A DNA stretch of 64,000 nt, taken from contig NZ_CP087710.1 of NCBI RefSeq assembly GCF_020991065.1, forward strand, positions 682,001-746,000. Reading direction: 5' to 3'. This document shows, piece after piece, positions 8,312 through 16,407 of the stretch. The DNA comes from Nocardioides okcheonensis. GTDB taxonomy: Bacteria > Actinomycetota > Actinomycetes > Propionibacteriales > Nocardioidaceae. Position 1 is the stretch's first letter, and every line of letters starts with the position of its first letter. The translations under genes were made by a program, and so were the position numbers. The notes beneath the pieces are model-generated. The model saw only the letters and a list, made by a program, of their open reading frames with translations, did not search any database and had not been told where the DNA came from.

Positions 8312-8799
8312 GTCCGGCTCCCTGGAGTCTGGATGAGTCGCGCGGATCCTTCACCGGTGACGGTCATGCGGGTGACGCCGATGATGCTGAGGAACTTCGG
8401 CCGATAGGTGTCAGTGGTGCGGACCGTGAGGAGCGTCCCGTCACTGACGGTGACGGTTCCGGCGACACCGGTGGCTCGGAGGTAGGCGATAGCTGCGACG
8501 CGAGCGCCGCCAGGGTCGATCGCCAGGCCGCGGCCCTTGACTGAGGTGGCGTCGAGTTCCTGGGCACCGGCGCGCGCGGCCTGAGCCGCGACTGCTCGGG
8601 CGTGCTGCTGTGTCTGGACCTGCCCACCGACGTCGACCACCAAGCCAACGAGTACGACCATGATGAAGGAGGTCGTGGCGAACCAGATCGAGATCGAGCC
8701 GCGGTCGTCTCGGCGACGGCTGGGCCCTCCGAAGTCTCGGCCGGACGAAATGTCGAAGCTGCTGACTGCGACGCAGTGGGGTACCCGGTGATGCGTCAT
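8308..8799 (-). CDS. TadG/TadE-like pseudopilin
   Basis: 163 residues. A basic leader of about 35 residues ends in DDRG, followed by SISIWFATTSFIMVVLVGLV, a type IV pilin-like hydrophobic helix. Position +5 after the Gly is Trp rather than Glu, so processing by a prepilin peptidase is uncertain. The rest is a small beta-rich domain (GVAGTVTVSDGTLLTVRTTD). Its ATG overlaps the stop of the upstream TadE gene and its stop overlaps the LysM-BTAD start, each by 4 bp. Likely a minor pilin or pilus-base component. Confidence 0.75.
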   Translation of the reverse strand: MTHHRVPHCVAVSSFDISSGRDFGGPSRRRDDRGSISIWFATTSFIMVVLVGLVVDVGGQVQTQQHARAVAAQAARAGAQELDATSVKGRGLAIDPGGARVAAIAYLRATGVAGTVTVSDGTLLTVRTTDTYRPKFLSIIGVTRMTVTGEGSARLIQTPGSRT

Positions 8800-9293
8800 C
8801 GGCGCTCCCGATAGGCGTCGACGGGGCTGTACGCGGTCGCGGTGAGGAGCCGGTGGCCAGGTACACCGGGCAGGGACAGGTCGGCGAGCCCGACTCGACA
8901 GGTGACGGTGACGCCGACCAGCACCGTGGTGCCGAGTGGCGCGTCGAAGCCGGCGGCGTCGACGACCACGCTACTGGTGGTGCAGGGCAGCGCGGTCAGG
9001 CTGGCGGCGACGCTCGTGCGCGCGGCTGCGGCGGCGTCGGTTCGGGTGCGTTCCAGCGAGGCTGCTCGTGCGCCATCGAAGGCTGCCGCTTCGATGGCTT
9101 GGCGGGTGATCTCGACCCGGCCACCCATCACGATGAGTGAGATGAACAGCGCGAAGGCCGGTAGGCCGACGACTGCCTCGATCGCGACCGACCCTCGTTC
9201 ATCACGGAGGCGGCGACTCACCCGGATCTGTGTAGACGGGATCGGATGGGAACTCGTCCGGTGGTCCGGTCGGGTGATCTGCCGGGGGCTCAT
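8796..9293 (-). CDS. tadE: TadE-like pseudopilin
   Basis: 165 residues. Leader of about 34 residues ending in DERG, then SVAIEAVVGLPAFALFISLI: a good class III signal with Glu at +5 and a hydrophobic helix, the TadE-like pattern. The mature part contains a helix rich in Ala/Arg (ITRQAIEAAAFDGARAASLE) and a C-terminal beta domain with two cysteines (LPCTTSSVV, VTCRVGL) that could pair. It overlaps both neighbours by 4 bp. Predicted minor subunit of the Tad pilus. Confidence 0.8.
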   Translation of the reverse strand: MSPRQITRPDHRTSSHPIPSTQIRVSRRLRDERGSVAIEAVVGLPAFALFISLIVMGGRVEITRQAIEAAAFDGARAASLERTRTDAAAAARTSVAASLTALPCTTSSVVVDAAGFDAPLGTTVLVGVTVTCRVGLADLSLPGVPGHRLLTATAYSPVDAYRERR

Positions 9294-9697
9294 GGGGTGA
9301 CCCGTTCGACCGGCATGGTGGCGTGCTGGGTCACGGTGCCTCGCCAGCCGGGGATGACGCTGAGTGTCTTTCCGGTCACGGTGACGGTGGCCGTGTCCGC
9401 GGTGCGGCTGCCGGTGATGCCGGTGTCGGTCATGACGTCGTCTCCGCCGGCGTCGCGCAGGAAGGCTGATGCCACGGCGATTCCGCTGTCGCGGCTTCCG
9501 GTCTGCCCTGCGGCTTCGCGGGCACCCTCCTCGGCGGCCGCGAGAGCGACGGTCCGAGCGTGGTAGTACAGCGACGCCTGGACACCCAGAAACATCACCG
9601 CGAACAGGGCAGGGAGCAGCAGCGCCATCTGGATCGCGACCGACCCTCGGTCGTCGCGAGTGCGGTGCTCCCGGGGCAGGCTCCTGCGCGGTGACAT
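9290..9697 (-). CDS. tadE: TadE-like pseudopilin
   Basis: 135 residues from ATG 9697, preceded by AGGACG; upstream in-frame starts run into the pilin gene. Leader MSPRRSLPREHRTRDDRG, then SVAIQMALLLPALFAVMFLG. The pilin-type helix is clear, but +5 is Gln instead of Glu. A helix (YYHARTVALAAAEEGAREAA) and a short beta-rich tail follow, the typical TadE organisation. It is coupled to the next gene by a 4-bp overlap. Confidence 0.8.
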   Translation of the reverse strand: MSPRRSLPREHRTRDDRGSVAIQMALLLPALFAVMFLGVQASLYYHARTVALAAAEEGAREAAGQTGSRDSGIAVASAFLRDAGGDDVMTDTGITGSRTADTATVTVTGKTLSVIPGWRGTVTQHATMPVERVTP

Positions 9698-9707
9698 CAA
9701 GGACGTC

Positions 9708-9971
9708 CTACTTGATGTTCCCGGCCTGGGTGGTGACGTAGCCGGTGATCGCCGCCACCACGATGCCGACGATGACGATGACGGCACCGGCCCAGATCAC
9801 CTGCTCGATCGTGACCGAGCCGCGATCGCTACGCCGCCGCCCCGAGAGACGTGGTGCCGCAGTGTTATCGAGGCCGACTTGATCGGGCTGGGTGCATGCG
9901 GTCCTGAGCGTCGTGAACTGCAAGAGAAGCCACACATGGATCTGGGTGGACAGATGGAGAGGGAGTTTCAT
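9708..9971 (-). CDS. Flp/TadE-like small pilin, probable major subunit
   Basis: 87 residues from ATG 9971, preceded by AAAGG. A long leader of about 52 residues ends in SDRG, then SVTIEQVIWAGAVIVIVGIV: a canonical G|SVTIE prepilin peptidase site with Glu +5 and a hydrophobic helix. Only about 36 residues remain after cleavage, ending TTQAGNIK, as for Flp-type major pilins. It sits between tadC and the TadE-like genes. The leader is longer than usual for Flp pilins, and a shorter internal start cannot be excluded. Confidence 0.75.
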   Translation of the reverse strand: MKLPLHLSTQIHVWLLLQFTTLRTACTQPDQVGLDNTAAPRLSGRRRSDRGSVTIEQVIWAGAVIVIVGIVVAAITGYVTTQAGNIK

Positions 9972-10093
9972 GGCTGGATCCTTTCGAGGCTGGAGTGCGA
10001 TGTGGGTTCTGGAAGGTCGGGGCTCCTCGGTATGGGACGTGTGGGGTCTAGGTCGTGGTGGGCTGTGGGGGTGGATGTGTCGGCACTGCGGGG

Positions 10094-11008
10094 CTAGGAG
10101 GTGAATCGGAGGAGTGCAGGGGTGATGAGGATCGCCATGAAGACGACGCCGAGGAGGCTGGCGGGGATGTACATCCGCTCGGAGGCAGCGTTGGCCTTGC
10201 CGATCTCGGCGCTGAGCATGGCTGAGCGCAGCCCATTGGCTCGTGCTCGGAGGCTGGTGTAGATCTGGGCGCCGTCTTGGCTGGACTGCTGCATGATGTC
10301 GGCGAGGTCGTCCAGCTCGGGGACACCGAGCTCGTCGGACAGGTCGTGGAGGGATTCCCACGGGGCGCGTGAGGCGTAGCGGGCGCGACGCAGTTCGGTG
10401 GCGATGCGGGTGAAGACCCACGAGTCGCCCACGTCGGCGGCGACCGCGAGCGCTTGGTGGCCGCTGGCTCCCGAGCGGCGTTCGAGGGCGACGAGCTCGA
10501 TGTAGGCGCCCAGAGCCCGCAGGAACTCGACCCGCGCGCGCTTGGCGTCATCGACGGCGTTGTAGTTGGGCACGAACCACCCCACAGCGGCGAGCATGAT
10601 CGAGCCGAGCGCGGGGATGGCCAGCGGGATCGGCAGACCCGCCAGCGTCAAGATGGTCGATATCGAAGGGATGAAGATCAGGCCGAGACCGGCCCAGAGA
10701 ACCTTTTCGCCATAGAAGCGGGTCTCGCTGATCTGGAGGATGGCCAGATCCCGGCGCGGGGTGCGGACCCACGCTCCGCCCGGCAGGGTGCGGAGTGCCC
10801 AGCCGCCGAGGCGGTCCGCGAGGGTCGTCGACGTCCCTGCTGAGCTGGCGCTGCCGTCGAGAACGGTGCCGCGGGTCAGCGGCGCAGGAGCGAGGCGGTC
10901 GAGGACGTCACCCAGGTGCGGGTCTGACGGTGCGAGGCGATAGACCAGCAGGGCCGCGGCCAGGCCGATCAGGAGCCCTCCGCACAGGGCGACCTGGAGG
11001 CCGGTCAT
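10094..11008 (-). CDS. tadC: TadC-like type II secretion F domain membrane protein
   Basis: 304 residues from ATG 11008, overlapping the tadB stop by 4 bp; the frame extends far upstream but only as arginine-rich shadow of tadB. Membrane segments at about 5-23, two near 100-145 (VLWAGLGLIFIPSISTILTL; LGSIMLAAVGWFV) and one at the C-terminus (LGVVFMAILITPALL). The cytoplasmic F domain has the ELVALERRSGASGHQAL and ELDDLADIMQQSSQDG motifs typical of TadC. It forms the inner-membrane platform with TadB for the TadA ATPase. Confidence 0.9.
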   Translation of the reverse strand: MTGLQVALCGGLLIGLAAALLVYRLAPSDPHLGDVLDRLAPAPLTRGTVLDGSASSAGTSTTLADRLGGWALRTLPGGAWVRTPRRDLAILQISETRFYGEKVLWAGLGLIFIPSISTILTLAGLPIPLAIPALGSIMLAAVGWFVPNYNAVDDAKRARVEFLRALGAYIELVALERRSGASGHQALAVAADVGDSWVFTRIATELRRARYASRAPWESLHDLSDELGVPELDDLADIMQQSSQDGAQIYTSLRARANGLRSAMLSAEIGKANAASERMYIPASLLGVVFMAILITPALLRFTS

Positions 11009-11967
11009 AGCCGGTCTCCCGATCCTGCGGTGGACGCTGCCCAAGTTCCAGCCCCGTTTCCGGCCCCGTTTCGGGCCGCCTGACGGGCGGTGAGGTTGAG
11101 GAAGCGCGGCAGTGGTGGGAGCACCGCCATGCGTCGCAGCCACATCAGGGTCGCGACGTAGGCGCTCAGGAGGAGGCCGAGGACGATCTGGCCGACTGGT
11201 GTGCCGTAGGGCGCGATGTAGGTGCCGGTCAGGCTGAGGACCCCCAGGACGGCGAGGGTGATGGCGGTGACAGTGCGGGCGGTGGTGCGCGGCTTGGCCT
11301 GGTCGGCGGCGATCTGCCGGCGAGCGCGGACGTCGGCGGCGACAGTCTCTGCGAGCGCCTCGAGTGCTACCGAGAGCCCGACCTGGCCCCGGCCGGATGC
11401 GGCGAGGATGAGGTTGGTGACGACCACGTCGCCGGTGGAGTCGTTGATGTCCTCGGCGAAGAGGCGCAGGACGTCCTCGGTCGAGGTGCTGTTGTCCCAG
11501 AGCCGGGAGACGAGGAGTCCGACCTCTCGTTCGATCGGGGCCGGCGCCGAGCGAAGGGACCGGATGAGGGCAGAGCGCAGGGACTGGCCGGCGGTGAGCT
11601 TCCCGGACAGCGAGCGGGCCCATTCCTCGAGCGCCTCGAGCTTTTCCACCTGTTCGCCGGAGGCCGGAGGCGTCAGCAGGACCGGGATTCCCGCGACGGC
11701 TGCCGGTACCAGTGCGATGGCGATGACCCAGCCGGAGACGAGCGCGATCACCAGACCGGCGACGGTGCCGACGAGCAGCAGTCGTCGGGTGCGGACGCTG
11801 ACACCGCTCCAGGGCAGGGCGAGTCGCCGGCCGGATGGCCGGCTGCCTGGGCGCGCCGGCCACGGTGGCTGCGGCGGTCGCGGTGGAGCGGGCAGGCAGG
11901 CGACCACCATGCCGATCAGTCCGGCCACCATCATGGCTCCGGCCATTGCGGCGATGAAGGGGTTCAC
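11005..11967 (-). CDS. tadB: TadB-like type II secretion F domain membrane protein
   Basis: 320 residues. N-terminal span (MNPFIAAMAGAMMVAGLIGM), paired spans at about 65-100, an F-domain core (EEWARSLSGKLTAGQSLRSALIRSLRSAPAPI; DVVVTNLILAASGRGQVGLSVALE), then C-terminal membrane segments near 240-285. Partner of TadC in the pilus platform. Coupled to the ATPase gene upstream and to tadC downstream by 4-bp overlaps. Confidence 0.9.
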   Translation of the reverse strand: MNPFIAAMAGAMMVAGLIGMVVACLPAPPRPPQPPWPARPGSRPSGRRLALPWSGVSVRTRRLLLVGTVAGLVIALVSGWVIAIALVPAAVAGIPVLLTPPASGEQVEKLEALEEWARSLSGKLTAGQSLRSALIRSLRSAPAPIEREVGLLVSRLWDNSTSTEDVLRLFAEDINDSTGDVVVTNLILAASGRGQVGLSVALEALAETVAADVRARRQIAADQAKPRTTARTVTAITLAVLGVLSLTGTYIAPYGTPVGQIVLGLLLSAYVATLMWLRRMAVLPPLPRFLNLTARQAARNGAGNGAGTWAASTAGSGDRL

Positions 11968-13730
11968 GACGCACCTGCGCCACGGGTTAGGTCGCGGTTG
12001 AGGGTGCGCGAGCGCGTGGACTCGGCGTTGTAGGCGTCCAGGTCGAAGCCGTGGCGGATCAGGTCACGGCACAGACGGTCCGAGAGCTCTCCGGTGGCGA
12101 CGGCCGGGCCGGCGGGTCCCGTCGCGTCGGGGCAGAACGCCGAGGTGGCCGAGTAGCCCATTACTGCGTCGGGGCTGGGTTCGACGACGAGGACCTCGTG
12201 GACCCACCGGCGCTTGCGTTGGGTGCCGTCCGGCTCTTCCACGATGTCGGCGTGCAGGTAGATGACGACGTCGATCGCTGATGCGATCTTGCTGATGGCG
12301 AGCTCGCGGGTGACCTGCGGACCCGATTCCATCGCGCAGGACACGAGCTTCTCGACCGTGTGCTCGGCGCTGCGCGCGTGGGTCGTGCTGATGGATCCGG
12401 GGCCGGACTCCATGGCCTTCAGCATCGACCACACCTCAGGTCCGCGGACCTCGCCGACGATCTGACGGTCCAGGTTGAACCGGAAGGAGTCGTGGATGGC
12501 CTCCTCGAGGGTGAACTCTCCCGCCTGGCGTCCAGCGGCGCCGACTTCGCCCGACCCGGGGCGGTGCTCCCACGCGTGCACGATCCGGTGACGGTCGGTC
12601 ATCTCGTGCAGGTGCAACTCGAACTCGGTCTCGAAGGTGCCGATCATCTCGTGTGCGGGAATCTGGGAGCACAGGGCGCGCACCCAGGTCGTCTTCCCCG
12701 ACCCTTGGATTCCCGAGACCACGATGCTCTTGCCCGCCCTGACGCAGGCGGAGACGAAGTCAGCCAGCGCGGGGCTGCACGCGCCCCGCAGATGCACCAT
12801 CTGCTCCATCGAGACTTCGACGAGGCGGTGGCGTCGGATGACGACGGAGGTGTGGGCGGTGACCCAGGAGGCGGCGGCGAGGCGTGCGCCGCCGGGCAGT
12901 CGCAGGTGCAGGCTGGGTCGTGCTTCGGTGAACGGACGGTTCTGCCGGGCTCCGAGGTCGGCGAGGAACTCGCGGAGGTCATCCTCGGAGTCCGCGACCG
13001 GCGGCCCCTCGGACACGGTGCCATCGGACGCCTCGAGCCACACGGTGATGCTGGTTCCGCGAGCGATGATGATGATGTTCTCCAAGGACTCGTCATCGAC
13101 GAGCGGCTGCAGGCGGCCCAACCCGAAGATCGCGTCGTAGAGCGCCTGACGCAGCTGCTCCTCCTGCGCCGAGGTCCAGCCGGGTTGGCCGGACGAGACG
13201 CGTTCCTCCGACTCGGCACGAACCAGCTCGGCGATCACCGCGAGACCGACCTGCTCGCGTTCGTCGTCCGTGAGCCGGTTGCCCTCCTTCTCGAGCCGAG
13301 CCGTGAGTCGAGCCGACGCCTCGGTCCGGAGCTGCGCCACCACCTCTGACCCCACGACATCAGACCGATGCCCTACACCCGAGGCGGGCTCCGGGATCAG
13401 CGCACGCACTCCGCCGCCACCGGGTCCACCGTCGGGTCCGCCACTTCCTCCCCAGAGCGCAACCTCGCCCAGCGCTCCATCAGCGAACATCGGGAGGTCC
13501 CCCAGGTCTGGAGGATCTGGAGGCTCTGTCTGGTCTGGCGGGTCTGAAGAGTCGACTCGCGTCCGGCGGTCGTGGTCGCTGGCTCGCTCGGACATCGGTC
13601 GGGGTGCAGAGGCGGCTCGACCTTCGCCTCGCAGGTGGGCGAACCTCGACCCTGATCGTGCCGGACTCGTCCGGTCGGCGTCTGCCCCGAGCGCGTCGCT
13701 CTCATCCCCCGGGTTCTGTTCGGTGGTCAT
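11964..13730 (-). CDS. cpaF: CpaF/TadA-family secretion ATPase
   Basis: 588 residues from ATG 13730, overlapping the TadZ-like gene by 4 bp. A long N-terminal part (1-125) is Pro/Asp/Gly-rich and probably disordered. The ATPase part has the N-terminal domain motif LRQALYDAIFGLGRLQPLVDD (about 193-213), a Walker A GIQGSGKTT (340-348), an Asp box with Glu residues (TFETEFELHLHE), Walker B-like QIVGEVRGPE and a His box ISTTHARS. Hexameric motor that powers Tad pilus assembly. The disordered extension is unusually long. Confidence 0.92.
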   Translation of the reverse strand: MTTEQNPGDESDALGADADRTSPARSGSRFAHLRGEGRAASAPRPMSERASDHDRRTRVDSSDPPDQTEPPDPPDLGDLPMFADGALGEVALWGGSGGPDGGPGGGGVRALIPEPASGVGHRSDVVGSEVVAQLRTEASARLTARLEKEGNRLTDDEREQVGLAVIAELVRAESEERVSSGQPGWTSAQEEQLRQALYDAIFGLGRLQPLVDDESLENIIIIARGTSITVWLEASDGTVSEGPPVADSEDDLREFLADLGARQNRPFTEARPSLHLRLPGGARLAAASWVTAHTSVVIRRHRLVEVSMEQMVHLRGACSPALADFVSACVRAGKSIVVSGIQGSGKTTWVRALCSQIPAHEMIGTFETEFELHLHEMTDRHRIVHAWEHRPGSGEVGAAGRQAGEFTLEEAIHDSFRFNLDRQIVGEVRGPEVWSMLKAMESGPGSISTTHARSAEHTVEKLVSCAMESGPQVTRELAISKIASAIDVVIYLHADIVEEPDGTQRKRRWVHEVLVVEPSPDAVMGYSATSAFCPDATGPAGPAVATGELSDRLCRDLIRHGFDLDAYNAESTRSRTLNRDLTRGAGAS

Positions 13731-14638
13731 GACCGGCCTGCCGTGAGGGGCGCTGCCGCAGTGACCGCGGACGTGGGCTTGGGCAGATCGGGACGTGCGG
13801 CGATGTGGCTCGTGATGGCGCCTGCCGCGGCCCGATAGCTCGCGAGGAGTGTGGACCCGGCGAACTTGCGCGGGGGTCGTGCCCCGTGGGAGTAGACCGC
13901 AGCTGCGTCGGGTGCCCACGGCAGCGTGCTCACGACGGGCAACTTCAGCGCTTTCTCGATCTGCCGGGGCATGTAGGGCCGCACGGGCGGGATCCCGTCG
14001 ACCTGGATCGGCCAGCGCCGACGTTCATCCACGGCCAGAATCCCCGTGCGGTGACCTCCTCCGAGGGCCGCGAAGTCCTCGCGCAGTGTGTCGGCGTACG
14101 ACCGGACGGCCGCTAGCGCAGGCAGCGACGTCCGGGTCACCAGAAGTGCGAGGTCGGCGCCGAGAATCAGCTCGCGCGGTGATCCGGCGAGACCGAGCCG
14201 GCCAGCGTCGACGATCACGTCCTGTCCCTGGTCGTTCATCGCTCGCAGCTGCTCGACCAGCGGTTCCCACAGCGCCACCACGCTGGGCGCCTGCCTGTGG
14301 TCACGGATGCCGGCAAGGAACCAGACCGACCCCACAGCCGCACCAGTCGCCGCCGTCGCCGACGTGCCGAGTGGATGGTGGTGTGGTGGAGGGTCGAGGA
14401 CCAGCGTCTCGTGCGGGAGAACCGCGGCCAGCTCACCATCGCGCTGCGCGAGTGCCAGACGGATCAGCCCGCCGCCGGGGGCCTGGGTGCCGCGCAGATA
14501 ACCGGCGAACACCGCTGATGCACCGCTCGGGTCTGCATCGACCAGGAGCACAGGCCGGTGCCAGGCGAACGCCAGCCCCAGCGCCGTCGTGCTCGCGCCG
14601 GGCGACCCTCCGGCGGAAAACACCACGACCAGCGCCAT
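13727..14638 (-). CDS. tadZ: TadZ/CpaE-like MinD-family protein with degenerate Walker A
   Basis: 303 residues. The first strand and loop read VVVFSAGGSPGASTTALGLA (residues 3-23): the position of the deviant-Walker signature lysine and the P-loop lysine are both replaced (AGG.., GAST). LLVDADPSG (about 32-40) matches the second motif, and later strands (DVIVDAGRLG; ADLALLVTRTSLPALAAV) follow the MinD fold. Family members localise pili to specific sites. Loss of both lysines argues for weak or no ATP hydrolysis. It lies between the SAF protein and the ATPase genes. Confidence 0.85.
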   Translation of the reverse strand: MALVVVFSAGGSPGASTTALGLAFAWHRPVLLVDADPSGASAVFAGYLRGTQAPGGGLIRLALAQRDGELAAVLPHETLVLDPPPHHHPLGTSATAATGAAVGSVWFLAGIRDHRQAPSVVALWEPLVEQLRAMNDQGQDVIVDAGRLGLAGSPRELILGADLALLVTRTSLPALAAVRSYADTLREDFAALGGGHRTGILAVDERRRWPIQVDGIPPVRPYMPRQIEKALKLPVVSTLPWAPDAAAVYSHGARPPRKFAGSTLLASYRAAAGAITSHIAARPDLPKPTSAVTAAAPLTAGRS

Positions 14639-14639
14639 G

Positions 14640-15329
14640 TCACTTCTCCCGGGTCTCCAGCACGAGCGCGACGCCGCCCCGAGCTGCTACTGCCGCCAGC
14701 TCAGCGGCCTCGTCAGAGGCCACCGTGACATCGACGACCGTGCTCCCGGTCTCGGCGACATCGGACATGTTGACCACGGCCGCGTCGATGGTGCGGAGCG
14801 TCTGTCCGAGACCCCCCGATCCGTCGGCGCCCTCCGGGGTCAGGACCAACCGCACCTGGTCACCAGCGTAGAGCGGCTCCGACGGCATCTGGGCGCTCGT
14901 CAGACTGACGCCCACCATGGACTCACCCGTGACCGGAACGACGGACTCGGCGATCGAGTCCTCCGTGACCAAGGTGCCCGCCCACAAATCCGCAGCAGCG
15001 CGGCTCCCCACGATCCGGGACTCGTCCGTCGCCGCCACCGCCGAAAGCGCCGGATCGACACTGAGCCGGACCACCGAGATGTCCGACTGCTCGATCGTGG
15101 CGCCTCGAGCCACGTCGCCTGCGAGGACCAGGACCGCCTCAGTACGGTCAAGCGAGGTGTAGGCATACGCCGCCAAAAGGCCACCGGCTGCCACGAGAGC
15201 GGCCATCAGGGCGAACAGCCAGGGGCGGCGGCGGACCCTGAGCCGAGGCAGTGGCGTCGGGGCAGCGCCCATTCCCGGCGCGCCCGCGCGGGTGTCCGGG
15301 CTGGACTTGCGGTCTGCATCTACCGACAT
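14640..15329 (-). CDS. SAF-domain protein, CpaB/RcpC-like
   Basis: 229 residues. Cytoplasmic Pro/Arg-rich N-terminus, one membrane span at about 37-58 (LFALMAALVAAGGLLAAYAY), then an extracytoplasmic SAF domain: VLVLAGDVARGATIEQSDI, TLVTEDSIAESVVPV and a C-terminal beta part. SAF proteins of Tad systems sit in the envelope, possibly contacting the wall. It is the first gene of the twelve-gene pilus operon; the promoter should lie in the 350-bp gap to its right. Confidence 0.8.
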   Translation of the reverse strand: MSVDADRKSSPDTRAGAPGMGAAPTPLPRLRVRRRPWLFALMAALVAAGGLLAAYAYTSLDRTEAVLVLAGDVARGATIEQSDISVVRLSVDPALSAVAATDESRIVGSRAAADLWAGTLVTEDSIAESVVPVTGESMVGVSLTSAQMPSEPLYAGDQVRLVLTPEGADGSGGLGQTLRTIDAAVVNMSDVAETGSTVVDVTVASDEAAELAAVAARGGVALVLETREK

Positions 15330-15681
15330 CGCTGCTCAGTTCCTCCCGAGTCCTCCGACCACCTATGGGTCAGAGCTGAGGCGGAGCGTTCAACGCTCGC
15401 TTACTCGTTACGCAAACTACGACGATTGCGCCGGAGCGAAACGGTTATCCACAGGCACCGGGCAGGGGCGCAAGGAGTCGCACTACTGAGGGCCTCCCTT
15501 ACCCGGCGGCGGTCCACTCCCCCGATGAAGTGAGACAAGATCGCCTTGACGCGATTGTGCTCCCATCTACGCCGGCAGGAAAGAGGCAAAAAAGCACCGA
15601 ATCTCGGTGTGCTCGTTCCCAAAGTTGTCGACGCACCCGTGAACCCATTGCGGCATGTGAGTGCGTTCGCTCTGTCCGGGG
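15330..15681. other. Intergenic region upstream of the Tad operon
   Basis: No convincing gene. It contains a consensus DnaA-box-like TTATCCACA at 15445-15453 followed by GG, near a locally AT-richer stretch (TTACTCGTTACGCAAACTA, 15398-15416). The Tad operon promoter should read leftward from here; I could not fix its -35 and -10 with confidence. Confidence 0.4.
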
Positions 15682-16146
15682 TTATCCCGCTGGCAGTCGG
15701 TACGTGATGAACGGTGTGTCATGCGGGCCAGGTCGCGAAGTCGATGTTGCGACCCATCCGTGCCGTCGGTAGAAGTCGATGGCCCGCTGGTTCCCCTCCC
15801 AGACCTCAAGGAATCCCCCTTCGCCCAACCTGCGTTCGGACTCGAAGACCTCGTGCAACCGCTTGCCTGTTCCCCGCCCGAAACGACCCGGCTGTACGTA
15901 CAGCGAGGACAATTCGAGTACGGGCTCGTAGTGATCGAGGTGACGCGCCGACATGAACGCCACGACGACGTCGCGGTCTTCCACGACGAAGGTCACTCCG
16001 CCCTCGACGCCCAGCAGGTGCTCCCACATAGCCTCCCGACCGTCATCCGGGTCCGGTTGGTCCCCGTAGTACGCGGCCCTCGACTCGCGGTGCACCGCCG
16101 CAATCGCAGTCGCGTCTGTTAGCACTGCTCGCCTCACACGCTCCAT
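15682..16146 (-). CDS. GNAT-family N-acetyltransferase
   Basis: 154 residues from ATG 16146 (MERVRRAVLTDATAIAAVHR). GNAT hallmarks are present: beta4 strand ELSSLYVQPGRFGRGTGKRL (motif A, acetyl-CoA loop about residues 88-106, with Arg/Gly-x-Gly-x-Gly/Ala degenerate to GRGTG), then FLEVWEGNQRAIDFYRRHGW (motif B). Substrate cannot be read from sequence. It is a single gene beside the first IS110 element. Confidence 0.88.
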   Translation of the reverse strand: MERVRRAVLTDATAIAAVHRESRAAYYGDQPDPDDGREAMWEHLLGVEGGVTFVVEDRDVVVAFMSARHLDHYEPVLELSSLYVQPGRFGRGTGKRLHEVFESERRLGEGGFLEVWEGNQRAIDFYRRHGWVATSTSRPGPHDTPFITYRLPAG

Positions 16147-16274
16147 GCGGTCATTCAAGCAACTGGGCAACCCGCTCATCGGCTGCTTGTTTCATTGACG
16201 GCAGGACCGGGTCTGGCGAGGCTCGGTTCAGGCGCCCGGGCTGTCGCTCTCATTTCGGCTGCCCATGCTGGTCG

Positions 16275-16407
16275 TGTGGCTCTCATCTGGCCTGCGTGAC
16301 CCGGGCGTCGCCAGGGCCAGGAGAGGCTCAAGAGGGGTTTGCCCAGCTCGAAGCAGCGTTGCCCTCCCGGCTCGACAACCCAACAGGTTCGAGCATCGGA
16401 GGAGCAG
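16275..16407 (+). ncRNA. Candidate IS110 bridge RNA region, copy A
   Basis: The left non-coding end shares a 43-nt core (16325-16367; AGAGGGGTTTGCCCAGCTCG inside) with the equivalent place in copy B, although the flanking bases differ. Just before the recombinase RBS both copies can fold a hairpin (here GCTCGA..AACC pairing with GGTT..CGAGC), with different sequence but the same position. Known IS110-group elements encode a bridge RNA in this end that pairs with target and donor DNA. Assignment is by position and comparison only. Confidence 0.5.

Noticed and set aside
10094..11983. A fused TadB-TadC protein of 629 residues in one frame
   Set aside because: The first half of that frame is an Arg-rich shadow of tadB; tadC starts at ATG 11008 with a 4-bp overlap.
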